A DNA stretch of 54,348 bases, taken from Bryobacterales bacterium (GTDB lineage: Bacteria > Acidobacteriota > Terriglobia > Bryobacterales > Bryobacteraceae). The stretch covers positions 1-54,348 of the forward strand of contig PLRS01000096.1 in assembly GCA_003164035.1 (NCBI GenBank), read 5' to 3'. The notes below the pieces were generated by a model, which was not told where the DNA came from, did not search any database, and saw only the letters and a program-made list of their open reading frames with translations. Positions 23,158 through 32,214 of the stretch are shown in pieces; within the stretch, counting starts at the first letter, position 1; the number at the start of each line of letters is the position of its first letter. A program made the translations under genes and the position numbers.

Positions 23158-23988
23158 ATGACATCCATACCCTTCACCAAGGCGCATGGCGCTAAGAACG
23201 ACTTTCTGCTGACCTGGGAGGATGAAGCTCCCCCGGCCGGCCGAGAGGCCATTGCCCGCGCCATCTGCCACCGCTACACCGGCATCGGCGCGGATGGCTG
23301 GATGCTGGTTCCGCGCCGCGCCTCGGGCGACGCCGACGCGGCCATTCAGCTTTACAATTCCGACGGCAGCATTCCGGAAATCTCCGGTAACGGCACGCGG
23401 TGCGCGGCGGCCCTGCTTATCCACCATGGGCTGGCCGGGGAAACCGTGCGCATCGGCACCGGGGCCGGTATCAAGACCCTGCGCCTGCTCGGCCGCAGCG
23501 GGCTCGAGTTCGAGTTCGAGATGGACATGGGCCGGCCCACGGTTCTGGACGCCGCTTTCGAGCTGTCCGTGGCCGGCGGCCCGCGAGAGGTTGCCCTGCT
23601 GAATGTGGGAAACCCGCAGTGCGTGGTGCCTGTCCCGAATTTCGATTTCGATTGGCGTGCCATGGGCGCGGAAATCGAGCGCCATCCCCACTTTCCCAAT
23701 CGCACCAATGTTTCCTTCATCCGGGCGCTCGACGAACACACCGTGGAGGCCCGGTTCTGGGAACGCGGCGCTGGCGAGACCATGAGCTCGGGAACGGGCT
23801 CGACCGGAGCCGCCGCCGCGGCCGTGGCGCGCGGCATGGCACAATCCCCGGTGACCGTGAAAACTCCCGCTGGTCCTATTGGTTTACGCTTGACCGATAG
23901 TGCTTACCTTACCGGTCCGGCGGTTCTGACCGCTGAAGGCCAGTACTTCGTGTGCGAAAATGTGCTTGGATGTCTGAAACAACCCTGA
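23158..23988 (+). CDS. dapF: Diaminopimelate epimerase family protein lacking both catalytic cysteines
   Basis: 276 residues from ATG at 23158; the earlier frame is REP sequence. DapF interconverts LL- and meso-diaminopimelate for lysine and peptidoglycan, using two cysteines (Cys73 and Cys217 in H. influenzae). Here the first box reads EISGNGTRC, giving Ser76 in the Cys73 place. The second reads ETMSSGTGS, giving Ser211 in the Cys217 place. The flanking frame (KAHGAKNDF, NSDGS, VGNPQCV, ERGAGET) is well kept. Either a serine-based variant, another reaction, or an inactive paralogue. It overlaps the next gene by 19 bases. Confidence 0.85.
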   Translation: MTSIPFTKAHGAKNDFLLTWEDEAPPAGREAIARAICHRYTGIGADGWMLVPRRASGDADAAIQLYNSDGSIPEISGNGTRCAAALLIHHGLAGETVRIGTGAGIKTLRLLGRSGLEFEFEMDMGRPTVLDAAFELSVAGGPREVALLNVGNPQCVVPVPNFDFDWRAMGAEIERHPHFPNRTNVSFIRALDEHTVEARFWERGAGETMSSGTGSTGAAAAAVARGMAQSPVTVKTPAGPIGLRLTDSAYLTGPAVLTAEGQYFVCENVLGCLKQP

Positions 23989-25295
23989 CCGCCGCTGCCG
24001 CCGCGGCCACGCTGAAACAGAGAATTGAATCCCGCCAGGCGCGCGTCGGGATCGTCGGTTTGGGCTACGTGGGACTTCCCCTGGCGGTGGAGTTTGCCAA
24101 AGCCGGCTTTCGGGTTACCGGAATCGACGTCAGCGAGGAGAAAACCCGCCGCGTCAATGCCGGTGAATCCTACGTGGGCGATATCTCCACCGCCACCCTC
24201 AGCGAGTTGGTGAAGGCGGGCAAAATCGCGGCCACCACCGATTTTTCCGTGATCGCCGAGCTCGATACCATCAACATCTGCGTGCCCACGCCCCTGCGCA
24301 AGACCAAGGATCCCGACATGAGCTATATCGTGTCGGCCTGCCAGGAAATCGTCAAGTACTTTCGCCCCGGCACGCTGGTAATCCTGGAATCCACCACCTA
24401 TCCGGGCACCACCGACGAATTGCTGTTGCCCATGCTGGCCAAGTCCGGTCTGGAAGTGGGGCGCGACTTCTTTCTCTGCTTCTCCCCGGAGCGCGTGGAC
24501 CCGGGCAATCCCAAGTATCAGACCCATAACATTCCCAAAGTGGTGGGCGGCTGCACCCCCGCCTGCACCGAAATCGGGAAGCTGTTCTATTCCCAGGCCC
24601 TTCAACACGTCGTGCCGGTCAGTTCCACGCAGGTCGCCGAGATGGTGAAACTGCTGGAAAACACTTTCCGCATGATCAACATCGGCCTGGTGAATGAAAT
24701 CGCCATGATGTGCGACCGCATCGGCATCAACGTCTGGGAAGTGATCGACGCCGCGGCCACCAAACCGTTCGGGTTCATGCCGTTCTACCCCGGCCCCGGC
24801 CTGGGCGGCCACTGCATTCCGATCGATCCTTTCTACCTGTCCTGGAAAACCAAGCAGGCCGGCATCGAGGCCCGCTTCATCGACCTGGCAGGCTACATCA
24901 ATGGCCAGATGCCGCACTTCGCCGCCGACAAGGTCCAGAACGCTTTGAACGACGCAGGCAAGCCGCTCAAGGGCTCGCGCGTGCACGTGATGGGCGTGGC
25001 CTACAAGCGCGATATCGACGATATGCGCGAATCCCCCGCCATCGACGTGATTCTGCTGTTGAAGCGCCGTGGCGCCATCGTCACCTACAGCGACCCGCAC
25101 GTGCCCGCGCTGCGCACCGACGGCATCGATCTGACGGCATCGCCGGAAAGCGCCGCGGCCGGCGCCGACTGCGTGGTGATCGTCACCGACCACTCCGCCT
25201 TCGACTACGCCGCCCTGGTGGAGCGCTCGAACTTGATCGTCGATACCCGCAACGCCCTCAAGAACTTCGCTTCCGGCAAAATCGTCCGGCTGTAG
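23970..25295 (+). CDS. Nucleotide-sugar (UDP-sugar) 6-dehydrogenase
   Basis: 441 residues from ATG at 23970. Oxidises a UDP-sugar to its uronic acid with NAD. The Rossmann motif VGIVGLGYVGLPLAVEFAKAG is near residues 26-46; the catalytic cysteine is in GLGGHCIPIDP; the C-terminal domain has GVAYKRDIDDMRESPA. The wording (ICVPTPL, YPGTT) is closest to the UDP-N-acetyl-glucosamine/mannosamine dehydrogenase branch (WbpA/WecC). Its start lies within dapF, so it is coupled. Supplies a precursor for a surface polysaccharide. Confidence 0.9.
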   Translation: MSETTLTAAAAAATLKQRIESRQARVGIVGLGYVGLPLAVEFAKAGFRVTGIDVSEEKTRRVNAGESYVGDISTATLSELVKAGKIAATTDFSVIAELDTINICVPTPLRKTKDPDMSYIVSACQEIVKYFRPGTLVILESTTYPGTTDELLLPMLAKSGLEVGRDFFLCFSPERVDPGNPKYQTHNIPKVVGGCTPACTEIGKLFYSQALQHVVPVSSTQVAEMVKLLENTFRMINIGLVNEIAMMCDRIGINVWEVIDAAATKPFGFMPFYPGPGLGGHCIPIDPFYLSWKTKQAGIEARFIDLAGYINGQMPHFAADKVQNALNDAGKPLKGSRVHVMGVAYKRDIDDMRESPAIDVILLLKRRGAIVTYSDPHVPALRTDGIDLTASPESAAAGADCVVIVTDHSAFDYAALVERSNLIVDTRNALKNFASGKIVRL

Positions 25296-25389
25296 ACCGG
25301 CGCGGGGCTTGGCATTTTCCATTCCAGCAATGGCCCCCGCAGTGGTGTTATAGTGTAACGTCCAATTAGTCGTATTTTGAACCAGCCGA

Positions 25390-25707
25390 ATGAAACAGGA
25401 AACAGGAATCCTGGGGCTCCCGACAATTCGGCGTAATCGCGGGATAACCCTGAAACAGATTTCGGACACCACCAAGATTAGCGTGCGCTTGCTCGAAGCC
25501 ATTGAAAACGGCGAATTTCGCAAACTTCCGGGTGGTATTTACAATACCAACTATATTCGCCAATACGCCCGAGCGATCCATTACGACGAAGCGGCGCTGC
25601 TCGATTACTACCATTGCCAAACCCGCCCCGCGGCGCAGCCGCGGCCCGAAGGCAGCACCGGCAAGTGGAGCTTGTTCGGACCGGCATCGCCGCTGGCCGG
25701 ATCGTAG
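25390..25707 (+). CDS. RodZ-type HTH domain protein, short
   Basis: 105 residues. An HTH of the RodZ N-terminal (HTH_25) type: LPTIRRNRGITLKQISDTTKISVRLLEAIENGEFRKLPGGIYNTNYIRQYAR. The remainder is a Pro-rich linker and short tail. There is no membrane helix or periplasmic domain, so it is the cytoplasmic part of RodZ only. Common as a small stand-alone regulator or cytoskeleton adaptor; role here unknown. Follows the UDP-sugar dehydrogenase by 94 bases. Confidence 0.8.
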   Translation: MKQETGILGLPTIRRNRGITLKQISDTTKISVRLLEAIENGEFRKLPGGIYNTNYIRQYARAIHYDEAALLDYYHCQTRPAAQPRPEGSTGKWSLFGPASPLAGS

Positions 25708-25745
25708 CGGGGAGCGAGAACCGCTCCCCTCAAACCCCGGCTCGG

Positions 25746-26894
25746 TTAAGCCGGCACGTCTACCCACGCGCGTTTGCGGTTGCTTTCGAGCTCGGATTCC
25801 AGAATCGTCAGTTGGCGTAATCCATCGGCGAACTGCGGGTACTCGATCGCCGCCGAGGGGTCTTCGACGGAGCGGTAAAAGCGGCGGAAGACCTGCTTGA
25901 AGGTATCGTCGTAGCCTTCGCTATGGCCGCCGGGCAGGTCGGCGTAGGAACGGGCGGCAGGCAGGAGCAGAGACGGATCCTTGATGAGGATCTGGTTGGC
26001 GCTGTTGCGCTGACCGATCCACAGCTCGTCGGGGCGTTCCTGGTTCCAGGCAACGCCGGCTTTGGTGCCGAAGACTTCAATCTGCAAGGAGTTCTTGCGT
26101 CCGGCCGAGACCTGGCTGGCGGTGAAGGAACCGCGCGTGCGGTCGCCCATGCGAAATATCACCGCGCCGAAGTCCTCGGTATCGATGGCGGTTTCCTCGT
26201 AATCCTCGGGCACCAGGGTCTTGCCGGCGAAGGTTTCGACGGACCCCTTGGGACGCTTGCGGGTCTTGTGGAACGTTTGCAGATCGGCACAGACCGAGCT
26301 GATGCGGAGGCCGGTAATGTGCTCGGCCGTGTCGCACCAGTGGGAGCCGATGTCGGCCATCGCGCGGGAGGCGCCGCTCACCGCCGATTCGACGCGCCAG
26401 TTCCAGTCGGTATCGTAGAGCAGCCAGTCCTGCGAGTAGGTGCCTTGCACCACCAGGATCTCGCCCAACTCGCCCGCTTCCCGCATCCGGCGCATCTGCT
26501 GCACCATGGGGTAGAAACGCAGGTTGTGGAAGGTGCAATTGCGGCGGCCGGTGGCGGCGGCCAGGTCGACCAACTGGCGCGCCTGGGCGGTGGAGAGGGC
26601 CAGCGGCTTCTCGCACAGGACGTGTTTGCCCGCTTGGAGGGCGTCGGTGGCCATGGGCACGTGCAGCGCATTAGGAGTGCAGATATGGACGACGTCCACG
26701 GCGGGATCTTCCAGGATGCGGCGGTAATCGGAATCGGTTCTCTCGATGTGGAGTTGGCGGCCCAGGCGGGCCGGATCGTCTTGCTCGGCGATCACCAGAG
26801 CGTAGACTTCCACGTTGCCCAGACGGCGCAAGCCTTCAATATGGACGCGGCCGACGAAGCCGGCGCCGAAGACGGCTGTTTTGATACGAGTCAT
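25746..26894 (-). CDS. Gfo/Idh/MocA-family oxidoreductase
   Basis: 382 residues. ATG at 26894 is preferred over the adjoining ATG at 26897 because GGAAAGG is 5 bases upstream of the former. NAD(P)-dependent sugar or inositol dehydrogenase-like. The Rossmann motif FGAGFVGRVHIEGL is at the N-terminus, then VVHICTPNALHVPMA and the EKPLALS motif with the catalytic lysine. HWCDTAEHITG gives the conserved D...H pair. The substrate is unknown but a sugar is likely. Single gene, divergent to the GH5-like gene. Confidence 0.9.
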   Translation of the reverse strand: MTRIKTAVFGAGFVGRVHIEGLRRLGNVEVYALVIAEQDDPARLGRQLHIERTDSDYRRILEDPAVDVVHICTPNALHVPMATDALQAGKHVLCEKPLALSTAQARQLVDLAAATGRRNCTFHNLRFYPMVQQMRRMREAGELGEILVVQGTYSQDWLLYDTDWNWRVESAVSGASRAMADIGSHWCDTAEHITGLRISSVCADLQTFHKTRKRPKGSVETFAGKTLVPEDYEETAIDTEDFGAVIFRMGDRTRGSFTASQVSAGRKNSLQIEVFGTKAGVAWNQERPDELWIGQRNSANQILIKDPSLLLPAARSYADLPGGHSEGYDDTFKQVFRRFYRSVEDPSAAIEYPQFADGLRQLTILESELESNRKRAWVDVPA

Positions 26895-27063
26895 CATAGC
26901 CTTTCCAGGACGCGCGCGACCCGGCGCGCCCACGAATGCTGAGGTTCTCACGGCGATAGGCGGCCCGTCAAGGGTACCGGGCAGCCTTTCGGGCCAGCGC
27001 GCCGGGTTCCCGCCCGGGTGGCGGAGCCCTTTCTCGAGCTTTGCTTGTGATATAGTCGGGCGC

Positions 27064-28887
27064 GTGAGCCACCGAACGATCGCCGCAACTATCTTCGGGC
27101 TACTGGCGGGCAGTTTGTTACAAATTGCCGCGGAAAGTCTCGTTTCCCAACCTTACAACCAGCAGATCGCGCCGGGCGCCGCCGGCCCTTTTCACGTTTC
27201 GGGCAACCGCATCCTCGATTCCCAAGGCAGGGAGTTCCTGATGCGGGGTACTCAACTGACCGACTTCCATCCACAAACCGCGGAGTACGATAATCGCGCC
27301 GGAGCGGATTTCGGGGCGCATTCGGCCACTTCGCTGAGCGCCATCCGGCTGCGCTTCAATATGAACGCGGTGCGGCTCCCCGCTAACGTGCTCGAATCCG
27401 GCGCGCCGGGCTACTTTGCCGAGTTGGCCAAGGTGGTGCGGCGGGCGAACCAGGTGGACTTGTTGGTGATCCTTGCCGCCTACGAACCAGGAGCCGGTAT
27501 GCCGACGGCGAGAACGGCCGAGTTTTGGAGCCGGTGCGCGGCCGCCTTCAAGGACAATCCAAACGTCATGTTCGATGTCTTCTCGGATCCGGCGCCTTCG
27601 GCCGTACCCGCTAGCGTGGGCGATCCCCATTCTCCGAAGGGCTGGAGCTATTGGCGGAACGCCATGCGGGTTCTGGTTGTCAGCGTCCGCGCGGCCGGCG
27701 CCGGTCAACCCGTGGTGATGATGGGCTGGAGGGACGACCGCCTCTTCGAGGGCGCCGAGAGCTTGGCCCCGATCGACGACCCGAATATCGTCTACGAAGC
27801 CTCGCCGCGCTTTGCCAACACGCGGACCGGCGCCGAGCGCGATGCGCACCTGGGCGCCCTCGCCGAGCGCGTACCGGTGTTGGCGAACGGCTGGGACCTG
27901 GAATTGGACGATGCCGCCGCCTGCGCCGCGATTCCCCCCGACCCAAGCGCCGCGGCAGCCCTGGTCGAAGGCAACCTCGATTACTTCGACGCCCACCGGA
28001 TTTCCTGGACGGTGTCGGTTTTCGAGCCAGGCAAACTGATCAAGGACCTTTCTTTCCACGATGCCACGACGCTCGAAAATGGATGGACGTGCGGCCAATC
28101 GGTGTACCCTACCGCGGGTTTGGGGCGGGTCATCGAAGCCCATCTGCGCGCCAGCCAGGAGCGCGGGCTTTTCGTGGTGAGCGGAAGCGGCGGTCCGGAC
28201 GTAGCCCGCGGCGGGTTGGCACTGGCCTATGGACCAATCATGGCGGCCTACGATGCCGTTCGGGTGGGCCCTGGCGCGCCGCCGTCTCTTGGCGGCATCT
28301 CCGTACAGGTGACCGACTCTTTGGGCGTCACCCGCCCGGCCGGGATGCTTTGGGCGTCGGCGGGTTGGGGACAGGCCAATTTTGTGGTTCCCCGCGAATC
28401 GGCAGTCGGCCCGGCCGTGATGACGATCGTGCGTGAAGACGGCAGCCGCGCCAGCAGCAAGATCACGATTGCGGACACGGCGCCGGGGTTTCTCACCGGC
28501 GAGAGCTGCCGTGGGCCGGCCCTTGGTTTGGCCACCGAGGTATTGCGGGACGGCCGGACATCCGCCACCGCGGTTTCGTCCTGCAACGGGACTGGATGCC
28601 GGACGATTCCGGTACCGGCGAAGAGCGGCGCCGTCACCCGGGTGCGGCTTCGGTCGAGCGGGTTTCGTTACGCCGGTTCGGCGCGGGATATCCACGTGAC
28701 CATTGACGGCGTGCGCGTGCCGGTGGTGTCCTACGGACCGGACGTCAATCCAGGGCAGGACTTTCTGACGATCGAGATTCCGGACACGCTGAGCGGGTTG
28801 GGTGAAACCGATCTGATTGCGACCGTGAACGGACGTCCCTCCAACGCGGTCAGGATCAATCTGGGTGGAGATAAGCCGGGCTTGTAG
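27064..28887 (+). CDS. GH5-like exported protein without catalytic glutamates, with Solibacter-type C-terminal domain
   Basis: 607 residues, GTG at 27064, with an N-terminal signal segment. Residues about 40-340 follow the glycoside hydrolase family 5 fold in order (DSQGREFLMRGTQL, NAVRLP, NPNVMFDVF, PNIVYE, ISWTVSVF). The acid/base NEP motif reads SDP, the nucleophile PVxxEW reads PVLANGW, and the conserved YxxH reads YEAS, so it is very likely not an active glycosidase. The C-terminal 200 residues (GISVQVTDSLGV, VHVTIDGVRVPVVSYGPDVNPGQD-like) resemble the TIGR03437 Solibacter domain. Two bases of spacing plus a strong overlap in topic link it to the di-heme gene. Confidence 0.75.
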   Translation: MSHRTIAATIFGLLAGSLLQIAAESLVSQPYNQQIAPGAAGPFHVSGNRILDSQGREFLMRGTQLTDFHPQTAEYDNRAGADFGAHSATSLSAIRLRFNMNAVRLPANVLESGAPGYFAELAKVVRRANQVDLLVILAAYEPGAGMPTARTAEFWSRCAAAFKDNPNVMFDVFSDPAPSAVPASVGDPHSPKGWSYWRNAMRVLVVSVRAAGAGQPVVMMGWRDDRLFEGAESLAPIDDPNIVYEASPRFANTRTGAERDAHLGALAERVPVLANGWDLELDDAAACAAIPPDPSAAAALVEGNLDYFDAHRISWTVSVFEPGKLIKDLSFHDATTLENGWTCGQSVYPTAGLGRVIEAHLRASQERGLFVVSGSGGPDVARGGLALAYGPIMAAYDAVRVGPGAPPSLGGISVQVTDSLGVTRPAGMLWASAGWGQANFVVPRESAVGPAVMTIVREDGSRASSKITIADTAPGFLTGESCRGPALGLATEVLRDGRTSATAVSSCNGTGCRTIPVPAKSGAVTRVRLRSSGFRYAGSARDIHVTIDGVRVPVVSYGPDVNPGQDFLTIEIPDTLSGLGETDLIATVNGRPSNAVRINLGGDKPGL

Positions 28888-28891
28888 GGCG

Positions 28892-30025
28892 ATGCCCGCG
28901 CGGGTTCTGTTGGCAGCGGCATTGGCCGCCGCCCTGGCCGTTAATGGGACGGTACGGGCCGGAGCGCCGGACTACGCCTGGGGTTTGCCGCGCGGCTTTC
29001 CCACCCCGCGCGTGCCTGCCGCTAACCCGATGTCTCCGGCCAAGGTGCGGCTGGGCCGATACCTGTTCTATGACAAGAGAATGTCGGTGAACGGGACCGA
29101 AGCGTGCGCGTCGTGCCATCGGCAGGAATTGGCGTTCACCGATGGCCGCGCTTTTGCCCTCGGCGCTACCGGCCAGCAGCACCCCCGCAGCGTCATGAGC
29201 CTGGTGAACGTGGCCTACGCCGGGGTCCTGACGTGGAGCGACCCAAACCTGCGCTCGCTCGAAGAACAGGCGCTCATCCCCATGCTCTCCGAACACCCCG
29301 TGGAACTGGGCTTACGCGGCAGAGTGAATCCTTTTCTGAGCCAGCTTGCCGCCGACCCGGTTTACCGCGCCCTCTTCCCCAAAGCCTTTCCAGGAGCGAG
29401 AAACCCGTTCAGCCTCGCCAACCTGGCCAAAGCCCTGGCCGCTTTCGAACGAACCATCGTTTCCGCCCGCTCGCCTTACGACCGTTACTACTTCGGCGGC
29501 GACAGCAGCGCAATTTCCGACTCCGCCCAGCGCGGCCAGGCGCTCTTCTTCGGCGACCAGGTGGCCGGTTGTTTTCACTGCCACGGCGGATTCAACTTCA
29601 GCGACGCCACTGTCTTTGAAGGCGACGGCAAGCGGGCCATCGAGTTTCACAATACGGCCCTTTACAACATGTCCGTGGCGTTCCGCTATCCCTGGCCGAA
29701 CGTAGGCATTTACCAACACACCGGACGGCTCGCCGACGCCGGCAAGTTCAAAACGCCGTCTTTGCGGAACGTGGCGTTGACGGCGCCGTACATGCACGAT
29801 GGCAGCGTCGCCCGCCTGGAAGAAGTCCTTGACCATTACGCCGCCGGCGGCCGCACGATTTCCAGCGGGCCTTTCGCGGGCCGCGGACACGATAATCCGT
29901 ACCGCGACGCGCGTATGACCGGGTTCACGCTGACCACGCAGAACCGCACGGACCTGCTCGCGTTCTTGCGCAGCCTCACCGACACCGAGCTCATCCGCGA
30001 CCCTCGTTTCTCGAACCCCTGGTAA
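28892..30025 (+). CDS. Di-heme cytochrome c peroxidase/MauG-like enzyme
   Basis: 377 residues from ATG at 28892, with a signal peptide ending near VRAG; periplasmic. Two haem c sites are visible: CASCH (Cys72-His76) and CFHCH (Cys227-His231). The EHPVELGLRG and YYFGGD segments match the MbnH/MXAN_0977 branch of di-heme enzymes rather than classical CcpA. Such enzymes oxidise protein side chains or reduce peroxide. The gene starts 4 bases after the GH5-like gene, so both are co-transcribed and may act on one another in the periplasm. Confidence 0.9.
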   Translation: MPARVLLAAALAAALAVNGTVRAGAPDYAWGLPRGFPTPRVPAANPMSPAKVRLGRYLFYDKRMSVNGTEACASCHRQELAFTDGRAFALGATGQQHPRSVMSLVNVAYAGVLTWSDPNLRSLEEQALIPMLSEHPVELGLRGRVNPFLSQLAADPVYRALFPKAFPGARNPFSLANLAKALAAFERTIVSARSPYDRYYFGGDSSAISDSAQRGQALFFGDQVAGCFHCHGGFNFSDATVFEGDGKRAIEFHNTALYNMSVAFRYPWPNVGIYQHTGRLADAGKFKTPSLRNVALTAPYMHDGSVARLEEVLDHYAAGGRTISSGPFAGRGHDNPYRDARMTGFTLTTQNRTDLLAFLRSLTDTELIRDPRFSNPW

Positions 30026-30096
30026 GGCCGGCATCGGGGGGAGACAAGGGGGACTGGCGACGCGCAAAAGCTGCTAAATTAAGGGATGAAACAGCC

Positions 30097-30384
30097 ATGG
30101 TAGTGCGCATTCGGTTTGGCAAAGGAGTTAAGGTCAGCCGGAAACGCCGCAAGAATCAGCGAGTGGCCCTGGCCGTGGCGGCGCTGCTCACGCCGGCAGC
30201 CTTTCTGGCATTTGTGCTTGGCTTATGGCAAATTGCGGCCGACCTGAGTTTTGCCTCGAACTTCGCCATTTCAAGCGGCGTATTCTCTCACTGGCACGTC
30301 TGGTTGGGGTCCGCGGCGCTTTTGCAGTTTTGTGCCTACCGGCTGAACCGGTACGGAAAAAGCGGGGACACGGCGGCATCGTAA
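30097..30384 (+). CDS. Small basic membrane protein, unknown
   Basis: 95 residues: a strongly basic N-terminus (KVSRKRRKNQRVA) and two membrane helices. No recognised family. It precedes the rhomboid gene by 43 bases and may be in the same transcript. Confidence 0.65.
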   Translation: MVVRIRFGKGVKVSRKRRKNQRVALAVAALLTPAAFLAFVLGLWQIAADLSFASNFAISSGVFSHWHVWLGSAALLQFCAYRLNRYGKSGDTAAS

Positions 30385-30427
30385 CCCGATTTCCGGCATC
30401 TGTTATCCTAGCCCTAGAGACCCGCCC

Positions 30428-31165
30428 ATGCGTTACACCCAGTACTCGTATCGCCGATCTTCGTTATTCGGGTACTTCCCTCCTGGAATTCGATGGCTGC
30501 TGATCAGTAACACCCTGATCTTCCTGGTGTATTTCCTGGGAGGGGGCTCGGTGAAGCTCCACCTGACCACGCTGTTCGCGCTGTGGGCGGCGGCCGCGGT
30601 GCGGTCCCTGTTCGTCTGGCAACTGTTCACCTACATGTTCCTGCACGGGGGCATCACCCACCTGCTCTTCAACATGCTCACCCTGTGGATGTTCGGGACG
30701 ATGCTCGAAAGGGATTGGGGCACGCGGCGATTCCTGAAATATTACTTCTTGTGCGGTGTCGCGGCGGGCGTGTGCGTGTTGGTGGCGAATATCGCCGTGG
30801 GAGATTGGCAGACCCCGACCATCGGGGCTTCGGGCGCCATTTTCGGCGTGCTGGTGGCGTTCGGCGTTCTGTACCCTAACCAGACCGTGCTGATGGGTTT
30901 CCTGTTTCCGATCAAGGCCAAGTACATGGTCATGATCTACGCCGCTATCGAACTTCTGTTGACCTTCGGGCCGAACACGGGCGTGAGCACGGTGGCGCAT
31001 CTGGGCGGAATGGCCTTCGGATACCTCTATCTGAAGCGGCGCATGCCTTCGGTGGCTTTGCCCGACGTGCGCGGCGCCTGGCGGCAGTGGCGGCTGAGCC
31101 GCGCCAAGAGGAAGTTCCAGGTATACATGCGCAAGCACGGCAACCGGGACCCCTGGTCGAACTGA
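30428..31165 (+). CDS. Rhomboid-family intramembrane serine protease
   Basis: 245 residues and six membrane helices. The catalytic serine is in the motif GASGAIFG and the histidine in VAHLGGMAFGYLYLKR. The upstream HGGITHLLFNM box, with its conserved His/Asn, is also intact. Cuts single-pass membrane proteins within the bilayer; substrate unknown. The last 40 residues are a basic cytoplasmic tail. Confidence 0.93.
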   Translation: MRYTQYSYRRSSLFGYFPPGIRWLLISNTLIFLVYFLGGGSVKLHLTTLFALWAAAAVRSLFVWQLFTYMFLHGGITHLLFNMLTLWMFGTMLERDWGTRRFLKYYFLCGVAAGVCVLVANIAVGDWQTPTIGASGAIFGVLVAFGVLYPNQTVLMGFLFPIKAKYMVMIYAAIELLLTFGPNTGVSTVAHLGGMAFGYLYLKRRMPSVALPDVRGAWRQWRLSRAKRKFQVYMRKHGNRDPWSN

Positions 31166-31177
31166 AACTGCGCCGGC

Positions 31178-32119
31178 TTAGCCGCCCGTCCGGTACGGCT
31201 GGCTGTAATGCGTGTTCCAATCCACCAGGCCGATGTTCAGCAGGTCGTGCCGGACGGCCTTCGTGTCGGCTTCCACGATCAGGTACGCATTGGGGTCGTA
31301 GCGCGTCGCCGCCATCACCAGGTGCTGCGGGCCGAAGGAGCGGCCGAATTCGAACCATTTGTGCCAGTGCCCGGAAATCACCCTTTGGATGGTATCCTTG
31401 TGGCGCTTCAGGATGGCGTACACGCCGTAGTCCTTCACTTCTTTTTCCTGAACGATCGTCAGCGGATAGTGGATGAAGACGAACGACGGCTTCCGCTGCG
31501 ACAACTCGGCCTCCAGCCAGTTCAACTGCTCTTCTCCCAGCGAGCCAGTGGCGGGATGATAGTCGGCGTGGCCCTGTTCCCAGGTATTGCCCAGAAAATT
31601 ATTGAGGTGGATAAATTTCCAGCCGCGGTGCTCCAGGCTGTAATAGGGCGCCAGGCCCAGCTTGCGGCGGAACAACTCGTGCGCCCGCTCGCGCGGCATG
31701 TCGGCATAGTCGTGGTTGCCGAAGCCCACGTGTACCGGCATCCGGAAGCCGTCGGTCAGCGCCTTGGCCCGGTCGATCCGGGTCTCGTGCTGGAAATAAA
31801 AGTCCACGTCGGGGGAGGGGTAATTGTGAAAATAATCACCCACCAGGAACACTTTCTCCACCCGCGGCGTCAGGGAATCGATCAGACCGCGCGCCGCTTC
31901 GAGGCGCTCCGTGGTCTTGAGAATCGACTCCGTATCCTCGGCGTTGCTCTCCGGCCCCTTGTAATAGCCGTCGATGATGTGCGTGTCGGCAATGACGGCG
32001 AAATAGAACTTCGAACTGTCGGGTGCGGCGAACGCGAACGGACGAATCAGCATGGACGCGGCGCCCGCTCCACTCACGCGCAGAAATTCCTTTCGGCTGA
32101 AACGCGGCATGGAACTCAT
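31178..32119 (-). CDS. Exported metallophosphoesterase
   Basis: 313 residues. The N-terminus RFSRKEFLRVSGAGAASMLI resembles a twin-arginine signal, but the pair is Arg-Lys, so export route is uncertain. The five calcineurin-type metal motifs are present: DTH, GDYFHN, GNHD, FIHYP and GHWH. It likely hydrolyses a phosphoester in the periplasm. Substrate unknown. A single REP lies upstream of it, between it and the GT2 gene. Confidence 0.88.
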   Translation of the reverse strand: MSSMPRFSRKEFLRVSGAGAASMLIRPFAFAAPDSSKFYFAVIADTHIIDGYYKGPESNAEDTESILKTTERLEAARGLIDSLTPRVEKVFLVGDYFHNYPSPDVDFYFQHETRIDRAKALTDGFRMPVHVGFGNHDYADMPRERAHELFRRKLGLAPYYSLEHRGWKFIHLNNFLGNTWEQGHADYHPATGSLGEEQLNWLEAELSQRKPSFVFIHYPLTIVQEKEVKDYGVYAILKRHKDTIQRVISGHWHKWFEFGRSFGPQHLVMAATRYDPNAYLIVEADTKAVRHDLLNIGLVDWNTHYSQPYRTGG

Positions 32120-32183
32120 CGGTAACTTCCCCTCCGGTTCCAGTATATGCGCACGCCGTAACAGAGAGGTGACGGCGTGCGGC

Positions 32184-32208
32184 GGACAGGCCAGGAGACC
32201 CGTCCCAC
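32184..32208. repeat. Single REP palindrome, TCCT-loop family (degenerate)
   Basis: One arm of the same family as 16688-16740, with two mismatches in its stem. On the minus strand it follows the GT2 stop TAG within a few bases. Confidence 0.6.
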
Positions 32209-32214
32209 TTGGGT

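Noticed and set aside
23904-25523. Open minus-strand frame of about 540 codons
   Set aside because: Antisense to the UDP-sugar dehydrogenase; composition of a shadow frame.
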